Positions 17,686-27,066 are shown, counted from the first letter of the stretch. The stretch is DNA of 42,890 nucleotides from Clostridium sp. CAG:253 (GCA_000436755.1 FR887347.1:1-42890), one strand, 5' to 3'. Notes: generated by a model not told the origin, from the sequence alone. Numbers and translations: made by a program.

Positions 17686-18606
17686 TTATCGTGGAAGTTC
17701 ATCGGCACTGTGTTTTTTCTTTGTGGAAAAACTAAGTTCAGGATTTTTAACGCTTACTCTTGTTCCGGCAGGAACAGATTCTGTGATAAATGCATTTCCG
17801 CCAATGACCGACCCTTTTCCGATAACTGTTTCACCGCCAAGTATTGATGCACTTGAGTAGATGGTTACATCGTCTTCAATGGTTGGATGTCGTTTGATGT
17901 TGCGAAGAAGCTGACCGCTTCTTGTTGAGAGTGCGCCAAGTGTTACACCCTGATATATCTTAACATTGTTTCCGATTTCTGTTGTCTCTCCGATAACAAC
18001 GCCCGTACCGTGGTCGATAAAGAAATATTCTCCGATTGTAGCACCCGGATTTATATCGATACCCGTGTGGTCGTGCGCATACTCAGACATTATTCTTGGT
18101 ATGAACGGAACATTCATTTTATAAAGCTCATGTGCAAATCTGTAAACAAAAATTGCAAAAAGTCCCGGATAGCAAAAGATTATCTCTTCTTTTGTTTTTG
18201 CGGCAGGGTCACCGTCAAAAGCAGCATTTACATCTTTTAATAAAAGATTTTGAATGTGGCTGAATGATGCAAAAAAGTTTGAACATATTTCAGTTGTATG
18301 TTTTTCAATTTCAGCTTCATCTGCATTATCTTTTGCCTGCTGTAAAAATGCCGCTTTAATTTGGCAGTAAAGGTCATTGTAGATTTTTGTGATATTGTGA
18401 CCTACAAAAAATTCAGGTACAGTTTTGTTCAGATTTTCATTGTCGAAATATCCCGGAAACATAAGCTGCCTGAGCCCCATTATGATATGTGTTATAGTGT
18501 CACGGTTTGGCATACAGTGCCCTGATTTTAAATAAAATAATTCCTCGCTGTGATAGTTGTCGGTAATCTCGTTTACGATATTGTCAAGAACTTCTTTTTC
18601 TAACAT
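17686..18606 (-). CDS. cysE: Serine O-acetyltransferase
   Basis: The protein has 306 residues. It makes O-acetylserine from serine and acetyl-CoA for cysteine synthesis. The N-terminal 150 residues are the helical SAT domain. Then comes the left-handed beta-helix of hexapeptide repeats: HTGIDINPGATIGEYFFIDH, GTGVVIGETTEIGNNVKIYQ, GVTLGALSTRSGQ, HPTIEDDVTIYSSASILGG. The catalytic Asp and His of the DIxPGA and IDHGTG blocks are kept, although the usual His of DIHPGA is Asn here. AGAAAGG is best spaced to the ATG at 18606. A TTG at 18615 abuts that site and is unlikely. No T-box is obvious upstream. No cysteine synthase gene is adjacent. Confidence 0.93.
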   Translation of the reverse strand: MLEKEVLDNIVNEITDNYHSEELFYLKSGHCMPNRDTITHIIMGLRQLMFPGYFDNENLNKTVPEFFVGHNITKIYNDLYCQIKAAFLQQAKDNADEAEIEKHTTEICSNFFASFSHIQNLLLKDVNAAFDGDPAAKTKEEIIFCYPGLFAIFVYRFAHELYKMNVPFIPRIMSEYAHDHTGIDINPGATIGEYFFIDHGTGVVIGETTEIGNNVKIYQGVTLGALSTRSGQLLRNIKRHPTIEDDVTIYSSASILGGETVIGKGSVIGGNAFITESVPAGTRVSVKNPELSFSTKKKHSADELPR

Positions 18607-18766
18607 AATACACAACCTTTCTGATATATTTGGTATATTTCAATTTTATGTATTGATTTCAATTATAAAACAATAAATGTATCCATAATATAATAAAGGT
18701 AATTAGAGATATTTTCAAGTATGCCTTTTATAATCGAATTATTTTCAATGTGGCTTATTTACGCAA

Positions 18767-18904
18767 AGATTGATATAAACTTTCAGGCTCATGGACGGCT
18801 CTCGCCTCGGAGAATATCAGTAGCAGTACATAAGTGTGCAAAAAACGCACACTAAGTACTGACTGACATTCTAACGCCATTCGCTGAAAAGTTTATATCA
18901 ATCT
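18767..18904. repeat. 138-bp palindromic element with terminal inverted repeats
   Basis: The ends are a perfect 14-bp inverted repeat, AGATTGATATAAAC / GTTTATATCAATCT, extended inward by TTTCAG/CTGAAAA with one bulged A. The centre is a second hairpin: CAGTACATAAGTGTGC and GCACACTAAGTACTG around the loop AAAAAAC. Between these, the arms are imperfectly complementary (ATGG, AGAATATCAGTA against TGACATTCT, CCAT). The whole element can therefore fold as one long hairpin. TATTTAC occurs on both sides (18756-18762 and 18909-18915). It lies in the 495-bp gap between the divergent cysE and citrate synthase genes. It has no coding potential I can support. It looks like a MITE or REP-type repeat. Confidence 0.7.
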
Positions 18905-19033
18905 CTTCTATTTACATATGCTTTTTTATGAACATCCTATCCTGACAATCAATCTATTCTTATAATGAACAAATGTTAGCAGTTATAAAGATTTAATTTT
19001 TATTAAAAGTTTATTAAAAAATGTCAGACAAAT

Positions 19034-19063
19034 TTGACAGTTGTTATACAACAGAGGTATAAT
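19034..19063 (+). promoter_or_regulatory. Citrate synthase promoter with a palindrome in the spacer
   Basis: TTGACA and TATAAT, both perfect, are separated by 18 bp. The spacer holds the palindrome GTTGT-TAT-ACAAC (19040-19052), which a repressor could use as an operator. Confidence 0.75.
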
Positions 19064-19101
19064 TTATTAATAACAAAAAAAGAGAAAGGGATGAGTGATA
19101 T

Positions 19102-20547
19102 ATGCAGGATGGAATATTTCAGGGAAGTCATGAACAGATGATGGAGGAATACACAAAGCGTTACAAAAAAGTATGTGTGGAGAACAATTCCATAGATGGA
19201 AAACTATTTGATGAATTTGGCGTTAAAAGGGGACTTAGAGATAAAAACGGAAAAGGAGTATTGTCAGGAATCACAAATATCTCTCTTATAAAAGCTACTG
19301 AGATGGACGGAGACAGAGTTATACCTTGTGAGGGTCAGCTTTTTTACAGAGGATACAATATATATGATTTGACAAAAGGTTTCAGAAAAGATAACAGATT
19401 TGGTTTTGAGGAGACAGCATATCTGCTTTTGTTTGGAGAGCTTCCTACAGACAAACAGCTTAAGGAGTTTCAGACTGTTCTTGCAAAGAACAGAAGACTC
19501 CCTACAAACTTTGTAAGGGATGTTATTATGAAAGCTCCTTCAAAGGATATTATGAATTCTCTTACAAAGAGTGTTCTTACACTTGCATCTTATGATGATA
19601 AGGTTACGGATAATTCACTTGAAAATGTACTTAGCCAGAGCATTATGCTTATAAGTGTATTTCCGATGCTTGCCGTTTACGGTTATCACGCTTACAACCA
19701 TTATGAATGTGATGAGAGTTTTTATATTCACAGACCGTCAGATGAGCTTTCAGTGGCAGAAAATATTTTGCGTATGCTCAGACCGAATAAAGAATACACT
19801 GATGTTGAGGCAAAAGTTCTTGACCTTGCGCTTGTACTTCATATGGAGCATGGTGGTGGAAACAACTCGACATTTACAACGAGAGTAGTTACATCTGCAG
19901 GTTCAGACACATATTCTGTAATAGCTGCAGCACTTTCGTCACTTAAAGGGCCAAAACATGGTGGAGCAAATATTAAAGTTGTCGAGATGATGCAGGATCT
20001 CAAGGCACATGTAAAAGACACTACGGACGAGGATGAAGTAAGAGCATATCTTAAAAAACTTGTGCGTAAGGAAGCCTTTGATAAGAGAGGTCTTATTTAT
20101 GGTATGGGTCATGCAGTTTATTCAATATCAGACCCTAGAGCAGTTGCATTTAAACAGTTTGTTGAATTGCTCGCAAATGAAAAACACCAGAAGAAAGAAT
20201 TTGAATTATATTCAATGATAGAGAGAATTGCACCTGAAGTTATAGGAGAGGAATGTGCTATTTACAAGGGCGTAAGTGCAAACGTGGATTTTTACAGCGG
20301 ATTTGTTTACACTATGCTTGGAATACCGCATGAATTGTTTACTCCTATATTTGCAATGGCACGTATAGTTGGATGGAGTGCACACAGAATGGAAGAACTT
20401 ATAAATGTCGATAAGATTATCAGACCGGCATACCAGAGTATCATGGTTCCGAAAGTATATGAGTCACTTAAAGACCGTTCAATTCCTAAAATTGATACAA
20501 AAGAGAGAGAAAAACTTCAGCTTACAATGAGAGATGAAAGCTGTTAA
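19102..20547 (+). CDS. gltA: Citrate synthase
   Basis: This 481-residue enzyme condenses acetyl-CoA and oxaloacetate to citrate. Catalytic blocks are present in order: LHMEHGGGNNSTFT with the first His (near residue 252), SSLKGPKHGGANIKVV, then GMGHAVYSISDPRA with the second His and the substrate-binding Arg. NVDFYSGFVYTMLGIP has the catalytic Asp. It is longer than the 370-430 residues of many bacterial enzymes because of an N-terminal extension of about 55 residues (VKRGLRDKNGKGVLSGITN begins the core). GAAAGGGATG precedes the ATG. No other TCA-cycle gene is nearby, so it likely supplies 2-oxoglutarate/glutamate in an incomplete cycle. Confidence 0.96.
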   Translation: MQDGIFQGSHEQMMEEYTKRYKKVCVENNSIDGKLFDEFGVKRGLRDKNGKGVLSGITNISLIKATEMDGDRVIPCEGQLFYRGYNIYDLTKGFRKDNRFGFEETAYLLLFGELPTDKQLKEFQTVLAKNRRLPTNFVRDVIMKAPSKDIMNSLTKSVLTLASYDDKVTDNSLENVLSQSIMLISVFPMLAVYGYHAYNHYECDESFYIHRPSDELSVAENILRMLRPNKEYTDVEAKVLDLALVLHMEHGGGNNSTFTTRVVTSAGSDTYSVIAAALSSLKGPKHGGANIKVVEMMQDLKAHVKDTTDEDEVRAYLKKLVRKEAFDKRGLIYGMGHAVYSISDPRAVAFKQFVELLANEKHQKKEFELYSMIERIAPEVIGEECAIYKGVSANVDFYSGFVYTMLGIPHELFTPIFAMARIVGWSAHRMEELINVDKIIRPAYQSIMVPKVYESLKDRSIPKIDTKEREKLQLTMRDESC

Positions 20548-20570
20548 GTTTTATACATATAATAAAAAAG

Positions 20571-20629
20571 ATATACCGGCTCCAAAAAGTTAGAACTTAA
20601 AATCTAACGATTTGAGGTCGGTATTTTTA
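20571..20629 (+). terminator. Intrinsic terminator after citrate synthase
   Basis: ATACCGGCTC pairs with GAGGTCGGTAT using G-U wobbles. An inner hairpin GTTAGA/TCTAAC sits in the loop, and TTTTTAT follows. Confidence 0.8.
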
Positions 20630-20755
20630 TGATATAATGAGCACAATGTATACAAATATTAAGAAAAAAGTAAAGATTTAAGGACTGCGCATATGTTATT
20701 ATTACAGTTGTAGAGTAAATGAATTACATATGAACTGTCCGGGAAGGAGGCTGAT

Positions 20756-21451
20756 ATGTCAGACGGAAATATTTTAGTAGTTGATGATGATCATGAGATA
20801 GCGGATTTGGTGGAAATCCATTTAAGGGGCGAGGGTTATCATGTTTTTAAAGCGTATAATGGGAGAGAAGCTTTGGAATTGTTTGACAGGGAAGAAGTAG
20901 ACCTTGCAATTCTTGACATTATGATGCCGGGAATAGATGGAAATGAGGTATGTGCAAAGATACGGGAGACAAGCACGATTCCCATAATTATGTTAAGTGC
21001 CAAAGACAGCGAGAACGATAAGGTTTCAGGTCTTGTGAACGGAGCAGATGACTATGTGACGAAACCTTTTAATACAAGCGAACTTATAGCACGAGTTAAA
21101 TCACAATTGAGAAGATACCAGAGCTTTGGGGGAGTAGAAGCAAAAACATCAGATGTTGTAAACATAGAAAATTTATGGATGGACAAGAAGTCACATGAGG
21201 TAAAGGCATATGATAAGCCGGTCAAACTTACACCTATAGAATTTGATATTCTCTTTCTTATGGCTTCGCATCCAAACAAGGTTTTTTCTACAGACGAGAT
21301 TTTTGAGCGTGTCTGGAAAGAAAAAAGTTTTGAGATGAGCAACACTGTGATGGTTCACATAAGAAGACTCAGGGAGAAGATTGAGTCAGGAACGGGAAAA
21401 ACGCAGATTATTAAAACGGTTTGGGGAGTTGGATATAAAATTGAAGCGTAG
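20756..21451 (+). CDS. OmpR/PhoB-family response regulator (VanR-like)
   Basis: The protein has 231 residues. The receiver domain has the acidic pair in VVDDDHE (residues 8-14), phospho-acceptor D54 in AILDIMMPGIDG, and the conserved Lys in YVTKPF. The winged-helix DNA-binding domain covers about residues 130-231 (KLTPIEFDILFLMASHPNKV, TVMVHIRRLREKIE) and ends in WGVGYKIEA. GGAAGGAGG is ideally spaced to the ATG. Its kinase overlaps its 3' end, and three exporter genes follow in overlapping order, so it likely controls that module. Confidence 0.95.
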   Translation: MSDGNILVVDDDHEIADLVEIHLRGEGYHVFKAYNGREALELFDREEVDLAILDIMMPGIDGNEVCAKIRETSTIPIIMLSAKDSENDKVSGLVNGADDYVTKPFNTSELIARVKSQLRRYQSFGGVEAKTSDVVNIENLWMDKKSHEVKAYDKPVKLTPIEFDILFLMASHPNKVFSTDEIFERVWKEKSFEMSNTVMVHIRRLREKIESGTGKTQIIKTVWGVGYKIEA

Positions 21452-22670
21452 TTTATTCAAGAGCCTTAGGGCAGAACTGATATTTTATGTTGCATTAAGT
21501 ATGTTTTTATCAGTCATCACAGAGCTTGTGTGTGGCTTTGGGCTTTATCTTTTGAGTACGGCACTCGGCATTTCGTACGGTGGGTATGGTCGTGGCGGCA
21601 GAATGATTGAAAAGTTTCAAAAAACGACAGGCGAAAGAGGAAGGATATTCAATTATCAGGCGATTAAAAGGTGGGACAAAAATACATTAATATTTTTGAT
21701 GCTTGTAATATTATTTTTTCTGTTTTTGTTTTTTGTCATGTATTTCATGCTCATAACAAGAAAGCTTACAGCCGATATAGGCTATATATCGGGAAGTATA
21801 GCACACATGGCTTTCGGTGATGGCGGTGGCAGGATTGAAGTGAGAAGAAAAGATGAAATCGGGGAGATTGCGATACAGATAAACAGGATGTCAGAAAAAC
21901 TGGATGCGCTTATGAAATCAGAGAGAGAAGCACTTCAGGCAAATAAAGATATGATAACATGTGTCGCACATGACCTCAGAACACCACTCACATCGGTAAT
22001 AGGATATCTTCAGCTTGCGACTGATATGGAAAAATACAATCAGGAGGAGAGGCATAAATATGCAGAGATTGCCATGCGTAAGGCAAACAGGCTTCAGGGA
22101 CTTATAGAAGAACTATTCAGCTATACTAAACTTATGAGTGGCGAGATTACGCTTCACAGAAGCGAGATAGATATAGTTAAGCTTGTAGAGCAGATGGTTG
22201 AGGAATTTTATCCGCAGTTTCATGACAATGGGCTTGAATATAATTTATCGCAGAATGTTTCCGGGTGTATTATATATGCTGACGGAGAACTTATGGCGAG
22301 GGCAGTTCAAAACCTTATAAGCAATGCGATAAAATACGGCAGGGATGGAAAGAGAGTTTTTGTAGAAGTAGAAAAGTTTGAAAAGGAAATTCAAATAAGG
22401 GTAACAAATTTTGGTCTTATAATTCCACAAGAGAGTTTAACGCGTATATTCGACAGATTTTACAGGGTAGAGGATTCACGTTCAGTTCAGACAGGAGGTA
22501 CAGGGCTTGGTCTCAATATTGCCAGACAGATAGTGCTTCTGCATGATGGAGCGATAAAAGTAGAAAGTGATACAGACGGAACATGTTTTACGATAGCACT
22601 TCCGTTAAATATGCAGAAAAAAGAATTATTAAATAGTGATGAGCAGGTAAAAGATGAAATCAAGATATAA
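21441..22670 (+). CDS. Sensor histidine kinase (VanS-like)
   Basis: The protein has 409 residues. TM1 is near residues 10-40 and TM2 near 78-103 (IFLMLVILFFLFLFFVMYFM), with only a short outer loop between, so it may sense within the membrane or through a partner. A HAMP linker is followed by the phospho-acceptor motif VAHDLRTPLTSVIGYLQL. The ATPase domain has NLISNAIKYG, FDRFYRVEDSR and GGTGLGLNIARQIV. The G1 box reads NFGLIIP instead of DNGxGI, as in VanS-type kinases. The frame is open from TTG 21381. I prefer TTG 21441, where GGGGAG lies in the codons of the regulator's WGVGYK and the overlap is 11 bp. The second pair in this window is built the same way. Confidence 0.88.
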   Translation: MKRSLFKSLRAELIFYVALSMFLSVITELVCGFGLYLLSTALGISYGGYGRGGRMIEKFQKTTGERGRIFNYQAIKRWDKNTLIFLMLVILFFLFLFFVMYFMLITRKLTADIGYISGSIAHMAFGDGGGRIEVRRKDEIGEIAIQINRMSEKLDALMKSEREALQANKDMITCVAHDLRTPLTSVIGYLQLATDMEKYNQEERHKYAEIAMRKANRLQGLIEELFSYTKLMSGEITLHRSEIDIVKLVEQMVEEFYPQFHDNGLEYNLSQNVSGCIIYADGELMARAVQNLISNAIKYGRDGKRVFVEVEKFEKEIQIRVTNFGLIIPQESLTRIFDRFYRVEDSRSVQTGGTGLGLNIARQIVLLHDGAIKVESDTDGTCFTIALPLNMQKKELLNSDEQVKDEIKI

Positions 22671-25245
22671 ATTACGGATGATCAGACTGTTCATCTTATT
22701 TGCATTGTTAATTATTGCTGACAGGCATTATCAGTGTAATGTAGAAGCGGCAAATATAACAGAATTAAAAAACGGTGCAATGAGGATGAGCGCAAAAGAA
22801 ATCACAGCACAGGTTTCTTTTGGTTACAGAGGTTATACTAAATACGGAAAAGATATGAAAGTATCAGCGGTGATAAACAATGAGGGCAAGCCGTTTTCCG
22901 GCAAATTCAGACTGACATATCAATCGGGAGAAAACAGTGACATGAAAATGATTCAGAAATCATTTGTTGTCGGTATGCAGGAAAGTAAAAGAGTTCAGTT
23001 TACAATTCCGCTGCTCTCTGAAAGTCAGGAATATATAGTGTCTATATGTGATAATAGTGGAAATGTATATATGAGAGCACACACGAAAGTCGATGCGGAT
23101 ACAGACATTACAGGGATTTATATGGGGATTTTGTCGGATACACCGGCAAAACTCGGTTATGTATCTGACAGCCTGAGAAGAAAAGACGACATTGACAATG
23201 ATAACAATGGTGTTACCGGCAGGGTGTTTGATATGAGTGCCTGTGATTTTGAGACAATTTCCATGCTGGACAGTGTAGACATTATTTTGCTTGACAACTA
23301 TGATACCGGTAAATTCAGCAGAAACAACATAAGGGTATTAAAAAGGTGGATTGCTACAGGAGGTACGCTTGTTGTAGGAACAGGGAGTAATTACCAAAAG
23401 GAATTTGAAAAGCTGCACAGCACGCTTATACGGGGATATATAGGAAAGACAGAGAGAATTTCAACAAGTTTTGGCTGGAATGAGAAAGAGGAGACTGACA
23501 CAGAAAGCACGAATGAGACTGACAGTATGGAAATAGATATTGTAAATCTCAGGCTTAATGAAGATTCGGTTTTAATAGACGATGGCAGAAAACTTATGAT
23601 TTCAAAAGAACTTGGCAATGGAAGTATTATTGTTGCTGAGTTTTCTTTTAATATTCCTAAAAAATTCTGGAAAAGCTATGGGAAGGCATTAATTTATACC
23701 ATAGAGAGTAATCTGAGTGAAGGCACGAAGAAAAAGTTATTGATGCAGAGTGAAAATGTTTCATACGGCAATATGGGATATTCATATATGGATGAGGCAT
23801 TAAAAATAAATGAGAATGATGTATTACCGAACATGAAGTTATATGGTTGTATATTGGGAATATATGTGATAATTGCAGGACCAGGCATGTATCTTTTTTT
23901 TAGGAGAAGAAAAAAAAGAGGGTATTTATGGATAGCGGTGCCTATTTTATCAGTTGCTTTTTCGGCGATAATATACATAGTAGGAACAAGCACGAGAATA
24001 CAAAGGCCATATATAAATTATCTTTCGCAAATCGTACTTGGTAATGATAAAAATGCGAAAGCAAAAGATATGAGTACATTATTCAGTGTTACCAGTATTT
24101 CAAATAATCCGTTTTCCATAAGCTTGAGAGGAGAATGTAATATCACTCCTAAAAATACGGATGCATATTATATTGACAGCAAAATAAAAGGCGACAATGT
24201 TTCTGACTATGAATATGGGGTTGAGTATAATGAAAATAATACAAGACTTCTCATGAACAGATTATCTTCATTTCAGGGAGCCGAATTTCTTATGAAGCAA
24301 AGAGTCAGGGATACGGGGACTGTATCAATAAATGTATCAGAAAATGATATGCGGCTTATCGGAACAGTGACAAATACATTGGGATATGCTCTTAATAACT
24401 GTATGATATATTATCAGGGAAATCTTCTTTATATAGGTGATATAGAGAAAGGGGAGACAATAGACGTAAACAAGTATGCCAAGTCGGGTACATACAATAG
24501 TTCGGATTATGGTAATTCGGTAAATTCGATGATTGAATCGGCTATGGGTGGAAATATGTACTCAAACAGTATGGCGGCAAGTCTCAGAAGAAAAGTTGGA
24601 GTTGTAGAAGAATATCTTGAGGATAACTCAAATGCAAAAGCATGGTTTTATGGATTTGTGAGTGATGATACAAAAACAGGTTTTAGAGATAAATTTAACT
24701 ATGATTTGTATGGAGTTACAGGTGTGTGCAGAAATTTTGAGATGAGTGAGCAGATTGACGGATACGATGTCATAGAGTCACTTGAAACATATGCCGCAAA
24801 TTATAAAAGTGAATATACAAACGGATATGACGTATATTCAGGTACACCGGAAAGATTTTCAGTAACTTACAAATTTCCGAAATCGTTCATACTTAAAGAG
24901 CTTTTGTATTCAAAACAGACAAGTGGTGGCTGTGAATTTTTAGAAAAAGGTAATAAATATTCTGATTATGGCTTTTTTGGAACAGTCAGTGTCAGAAATA
25001 AGCAGACAAATAAGCTGGAAAAATTGTTTAGTTCAGGTAAGGAAATAAAAATAAGAAACATGAATGATTATCTTGAACCTGATGGTTCACTTATACTTTA
25101 TTATTCAATTGAACACAAGAGTAATAAGGAGGTTGGCAATATATGTCTTCCGGAAGTAAAACTTGTTGGAGAGTACGAAAAAGAAACGGAGAAATATTAT
25201 TTTTCGAACGACAGTACTGAGACGGGAGGGCAGAATGTATGGTAG
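22654..25245 (+). CDS. Large exported membrane protein, probable GldG-like accessory subunit of the ABC exporter
   Basis: The protein has 863 residues. A signal sequence or anchor lies at residues 9-33, then a beta-sandwich at about 45-150. Residues 150-345 have the alternating pattern of a glutamine-amidotransferase-like fold (DIILLDNYDTGKFSRNNIRV, then KRWIATGGTLVVGTGSN) with no catalytic cysteine apparent. Two transmembrane helices follow at about 398-446, with FFRRRKKRGYLW as the inner loop. About 410 outer residues finish the protein. It overlaps the kinase by 17 bp and the ATPase gene by 7 bp. A degenerate amidotransferase-like fold combined with an ATPase and an ABC-2 permease is also seen in the GldG group. 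The name is therefore by analogy; sequence identity to GldG was not tested. Confidence 0.6.
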   Translation: MKSRYKLRMIRLFILFALLIIADRHYQCNVEAANITELKNGAMRMSAKEITAQVSFGYRGYTKYGKDMKVSAVINNEGKPFSGKFRLTYQSGENSDMKMIQKSFVVGMQESKRVQFTIPLLSESQEYIVSICDNSGNVYMRAHTKVDADTDITGIYMGILSDTPAKLGYVSDSLRRKDDIDNDNNGVTGRVFDMSACDFETISMLDSVDIILLDNYDTGKFSRNNIRVLKRWIATGGTLVVGTGSNYQKEFEKLHSTLIRGYIGKTERISTSFGWNEKEETDTESTNETDSMEIDIVNLRLNEDSVLIDDGRKLMISKELGNGSIIVAEFSFNIPKKFWKSYGKALIYTIESNLSEGTKKKLLMQSENVSYGNMGYSYMDEALKINENDVLPNMKLYGCILGIYVIIAGPGMYLFFRRRKKRGYLWIAVPILSVAFSAIIYIVGTSTRIQRPYINYLSQIVLGNDKNAKAKDMSTLFSVTSISNNPFSISLRGECNITPKNTDAYYIDSKIKGDNVSDYEYGVEYNENNTRLLMNRLSSFQGAEFLMKQRVRDTGTVSINVSENDMRLIGTVTNTLGYALNNCMIYYQGNLLYIGDIEKGETIDVNKYAKSGTYNSSDYGNSVNSMIESAMGGNMYSNSMAASLRRKVGVVEEYLEDNSNAKAWFYGFVSDDTKTGFRDKFNYDLYGVTGVCRNFEMSEQIDGYDVIESLETYAANYKSEYTNGYDVYSGTPERFSVTYKFPKSFILKELLYSKQTSGGCEFLEKGNKYSDYGFFGTVSVRNKQTNKLEKLFSSGKEIKIRNMNDYLEPDGSLILYYSIEHKSNKEVGNICLPEVKLVGEYEKETEKYYFSNDSTETGGQNVW

Positions 25246-26201
25246 AAGTTAAAAATCTTTGTAAAAAATATGGAGATTTTGTTGCACTTGATGATTTGAA
25301 TTTTGATGTAGCTGATGGAGAAGTATTTGGTTTTGTAGGACCAAATGGTGCAGGTAAGACAACAACCATGAGAATTATGGCTGGTCTTAATCAGCCTGAT
25401 AGAGGGAGTATAACAATTGCAGGAACAGATGCGGTAAAAAACAGTAAAAAAATAAAGAGAATTATAGGTTATATGCCCGATTTTTTTGGTGTGTACGATA
25501 ATCTCAAAGTTATAGAATATATGGAATTTTATGCTTCAATATATGGTATAACGGGTTCGGCATCAGAAAAATTATGTCAAAATCTTTTGGAACTTGTGGA
25601 TTTGGCAGATAAATCTGAATTTTTTGTTGATGAATTGTCGAGAGGAATGAAACAGAGGCTGTGTCTTGCGAGATGTCTGGTGCATGACCCGAAACTTCTT
25701 ATATTGGATGAGCCGGCTTCGGGACTTGACCCGAGGGCAAGACTTGAAATACAGGATATTTTAAAGAGACTAAAAGATAAAAAAAAGACCCTAATTATAA
25801 GTTCTCATATATTGCATGACCTTACGGAATTATGTACATCTGTAGGCGTGATAGACCAGGGGAAAATGCTTGTAAAGGGAAAAGTTGATGAAATCATGCT
25901 TCATCTGAATGCATCTAATCCGATTCATATTCATGTAACAGAAGGAAAACAGACAGCGGTAAATTTGCTAAAAGCTGATAAAAAGGTGAGTAATATTTCG
26001 ATATCGGATAACGATATTACAATAGGCTTTTTGGGGACAATTGATGATGAAGCGGAATTATTGAAACAGCTTGTTACAAACAATGTAGGTGTTGCATCAT
26101 TTATAAGACAGTCGGGTAATCTGGAAGAAATATTTATGAAAGTTACCGAAAAAAGGGAGGTTCTTTTTAATGAAAATAAGGATAAATCCGGTTTATGGTA
26201 A
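25239..26201 (+). CDS. ABC transporter ATP-binding protein (ABC-2 exporter type)
   Basis: The protein has 320 residues. Walker A is GPNGAGKTT near residue 33. The signature is LSRGMKQRLC, Walker B is LLILDEPASGLD, and the H-loop is in ISSHILHD. After about residue 220 comes a C-terminal extension of the type seen in drug, antibiotic or lantibiotic exporter ATPases. It overlaps the preceding gene by 7 bp and the permease gene by 32 bp, which implies tightly coupled translation. It powers the permease encoded next. Confidence 0.95.
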   Translation: MVEVKNLCKKYGDFVALDDLNFDVADGEVFGFVGPNGAGKTTTMRIMAGLNQPDRGSITIAGTDAVKNSKKIKRIIGYMPDFFGVYDNLKVIEYMEFYASIYGITGSASEKLCQNLLELVDLADKSEFFVDELSRGMKQRLCLARCLVHDPKLLILDEPASGLDPRARLEIQDILKRLKDKKKTLIISSHILHDLTELCTSVGVIDQGKMLVKGKVDEIMLHLNASNPIHIHVTEGKQTAVNLLKADKKVSNISISDNDITIGFLGTIDDEAELLKQLVTNNVGVASFIRQSGNLEEIFMKVTEKREVLFNENKDKSGLW

Positions 26202-27066
26202 AGAGATAAAGCTCAAGGTGCGCTCGGTTAAATTTGCAATAATAATATTTCTTTTTAATCTCATGCTTGGAATTATCGCAATAACAGGATTTGAGGTAAT
26301 GTTTAATATGCATCTGAATCCGTATGTCGATTATTCGGGAGCCGCAAAGGTATTTTATATACTTATAAGCATGGAGATAATAGCAGTAATGTTTTTGGTT
26401 CCGGCATTTACGGCTGGAAGTATAGCTGGCGAACGGGAGAAGCAGACGCTTGATATACTGCTTACGACAGTGCTGACACCTGAAAAAATAGTTATGGGAA
26501 AACTGCTTTCATCGGTCAGCATGGTGCTGTTGTTGGTGGTATCAAGCCTGCCTGTTATATCTATTGTATTTACGATAGGAGGAGTTGGGATGGAGGATCT
26601 TGTACAGTTTATGCTTGCAATACTCGTCATATCATTCTTTATCGGAAGTATGGGAATGCTTGCATCCACTGTCTTGAAGAAAACCGTTCCGGCAATGGTC
26701 TGCTCAATGGTTGAAGTTATGCTTGTATGTGTAGGGACGGTTATAATAATCGGAGTTACATATATCATAGCAAAATTATATTATTATAATTATATGGGAG
26801 CTGTCGGAAACATGCCTGATGTCAGTGGGGCATGTCTGGTACTGCTTGTAAATCCTGTATTTACGGTAATACAGATGACAATGGAACAATGCGAATCAGT
26901 ATCGGCAATTTCAAAACTGGCAGAAATTCTCAATGGCTCGGTTCCGGTTTTTATCGAGGATAACTGGTTTAAAATCAGCATGGTATCACAGGTGGTAATC
27001 ACCATAATCCTGTTGAAAATGTCAGCATTTTTCCTGAAACCGATAAAAAATATTCACATACAATGA
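26170..27066 (+). CDS. ABC-2 type transporter permease
   Basis: The protein has 298 residues with six likely membrane helices. The segment AGSIAGEREKQTLDILLTTV, between helices 2 and 3, is the coupling motif of ABC-2 permeases. GGAGGTTC lies inside the ATPase gene's end, just before the ATG. It pairs with the ATPase and the 863-residue protein. The substrate is unknown. Regulation by the overlapping two-component system suggests response to envelope stress or an antimicrobial, but this is inference. Confidence 0.9.
   Translation: MKIRINPVYGKEIKLKVRSVKFAIIIFLFNLMLGIIAITGFEVMFNMHLNPYVDYSGAAKVFYILISMEIIAVMFLVPAFTAGSIAGEREKQTLDILLTTVLTPEKIVMGKLLSSVSMVLLLVVSSLPVISIVFTIGGVGMEDLVQFMLAILVISFFIGSMGMLASTVLKKTVPAMVCSMVEVMLVCVGTVIIIGVTYIIAKLYYYNYMGAVGNMPDVSGACLVLLVNPVFTVIQMTMEQCESVSAISKLAEILNGSVPVFIEDNWFKISMVSQVVITIILLKMSAFFLKPIKNIHIQ

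Noticed and set aside
18607..18766. T-box or S-box riboswitch upstream of the serine acetyltransferase
   Set aside because: No T-box TGGNACCGCG sequence, specifier stem or leader terminator is visible on the minus strand.
18767..18904. Integron attC site or integrase recombination site
   Set aside because: TCTAACGCC looks attC-like, but the GTTRRRY core is not matched, the symmetry continues far past it, and no integrase gene is present.
20756..27066. Vancomycin-resistance locus because of VanR/VanS-like proteins
   Set aside because: No ligase or VanH/VanX-type genes are present. The resemblance is at the level of the general two-component subfamily only.
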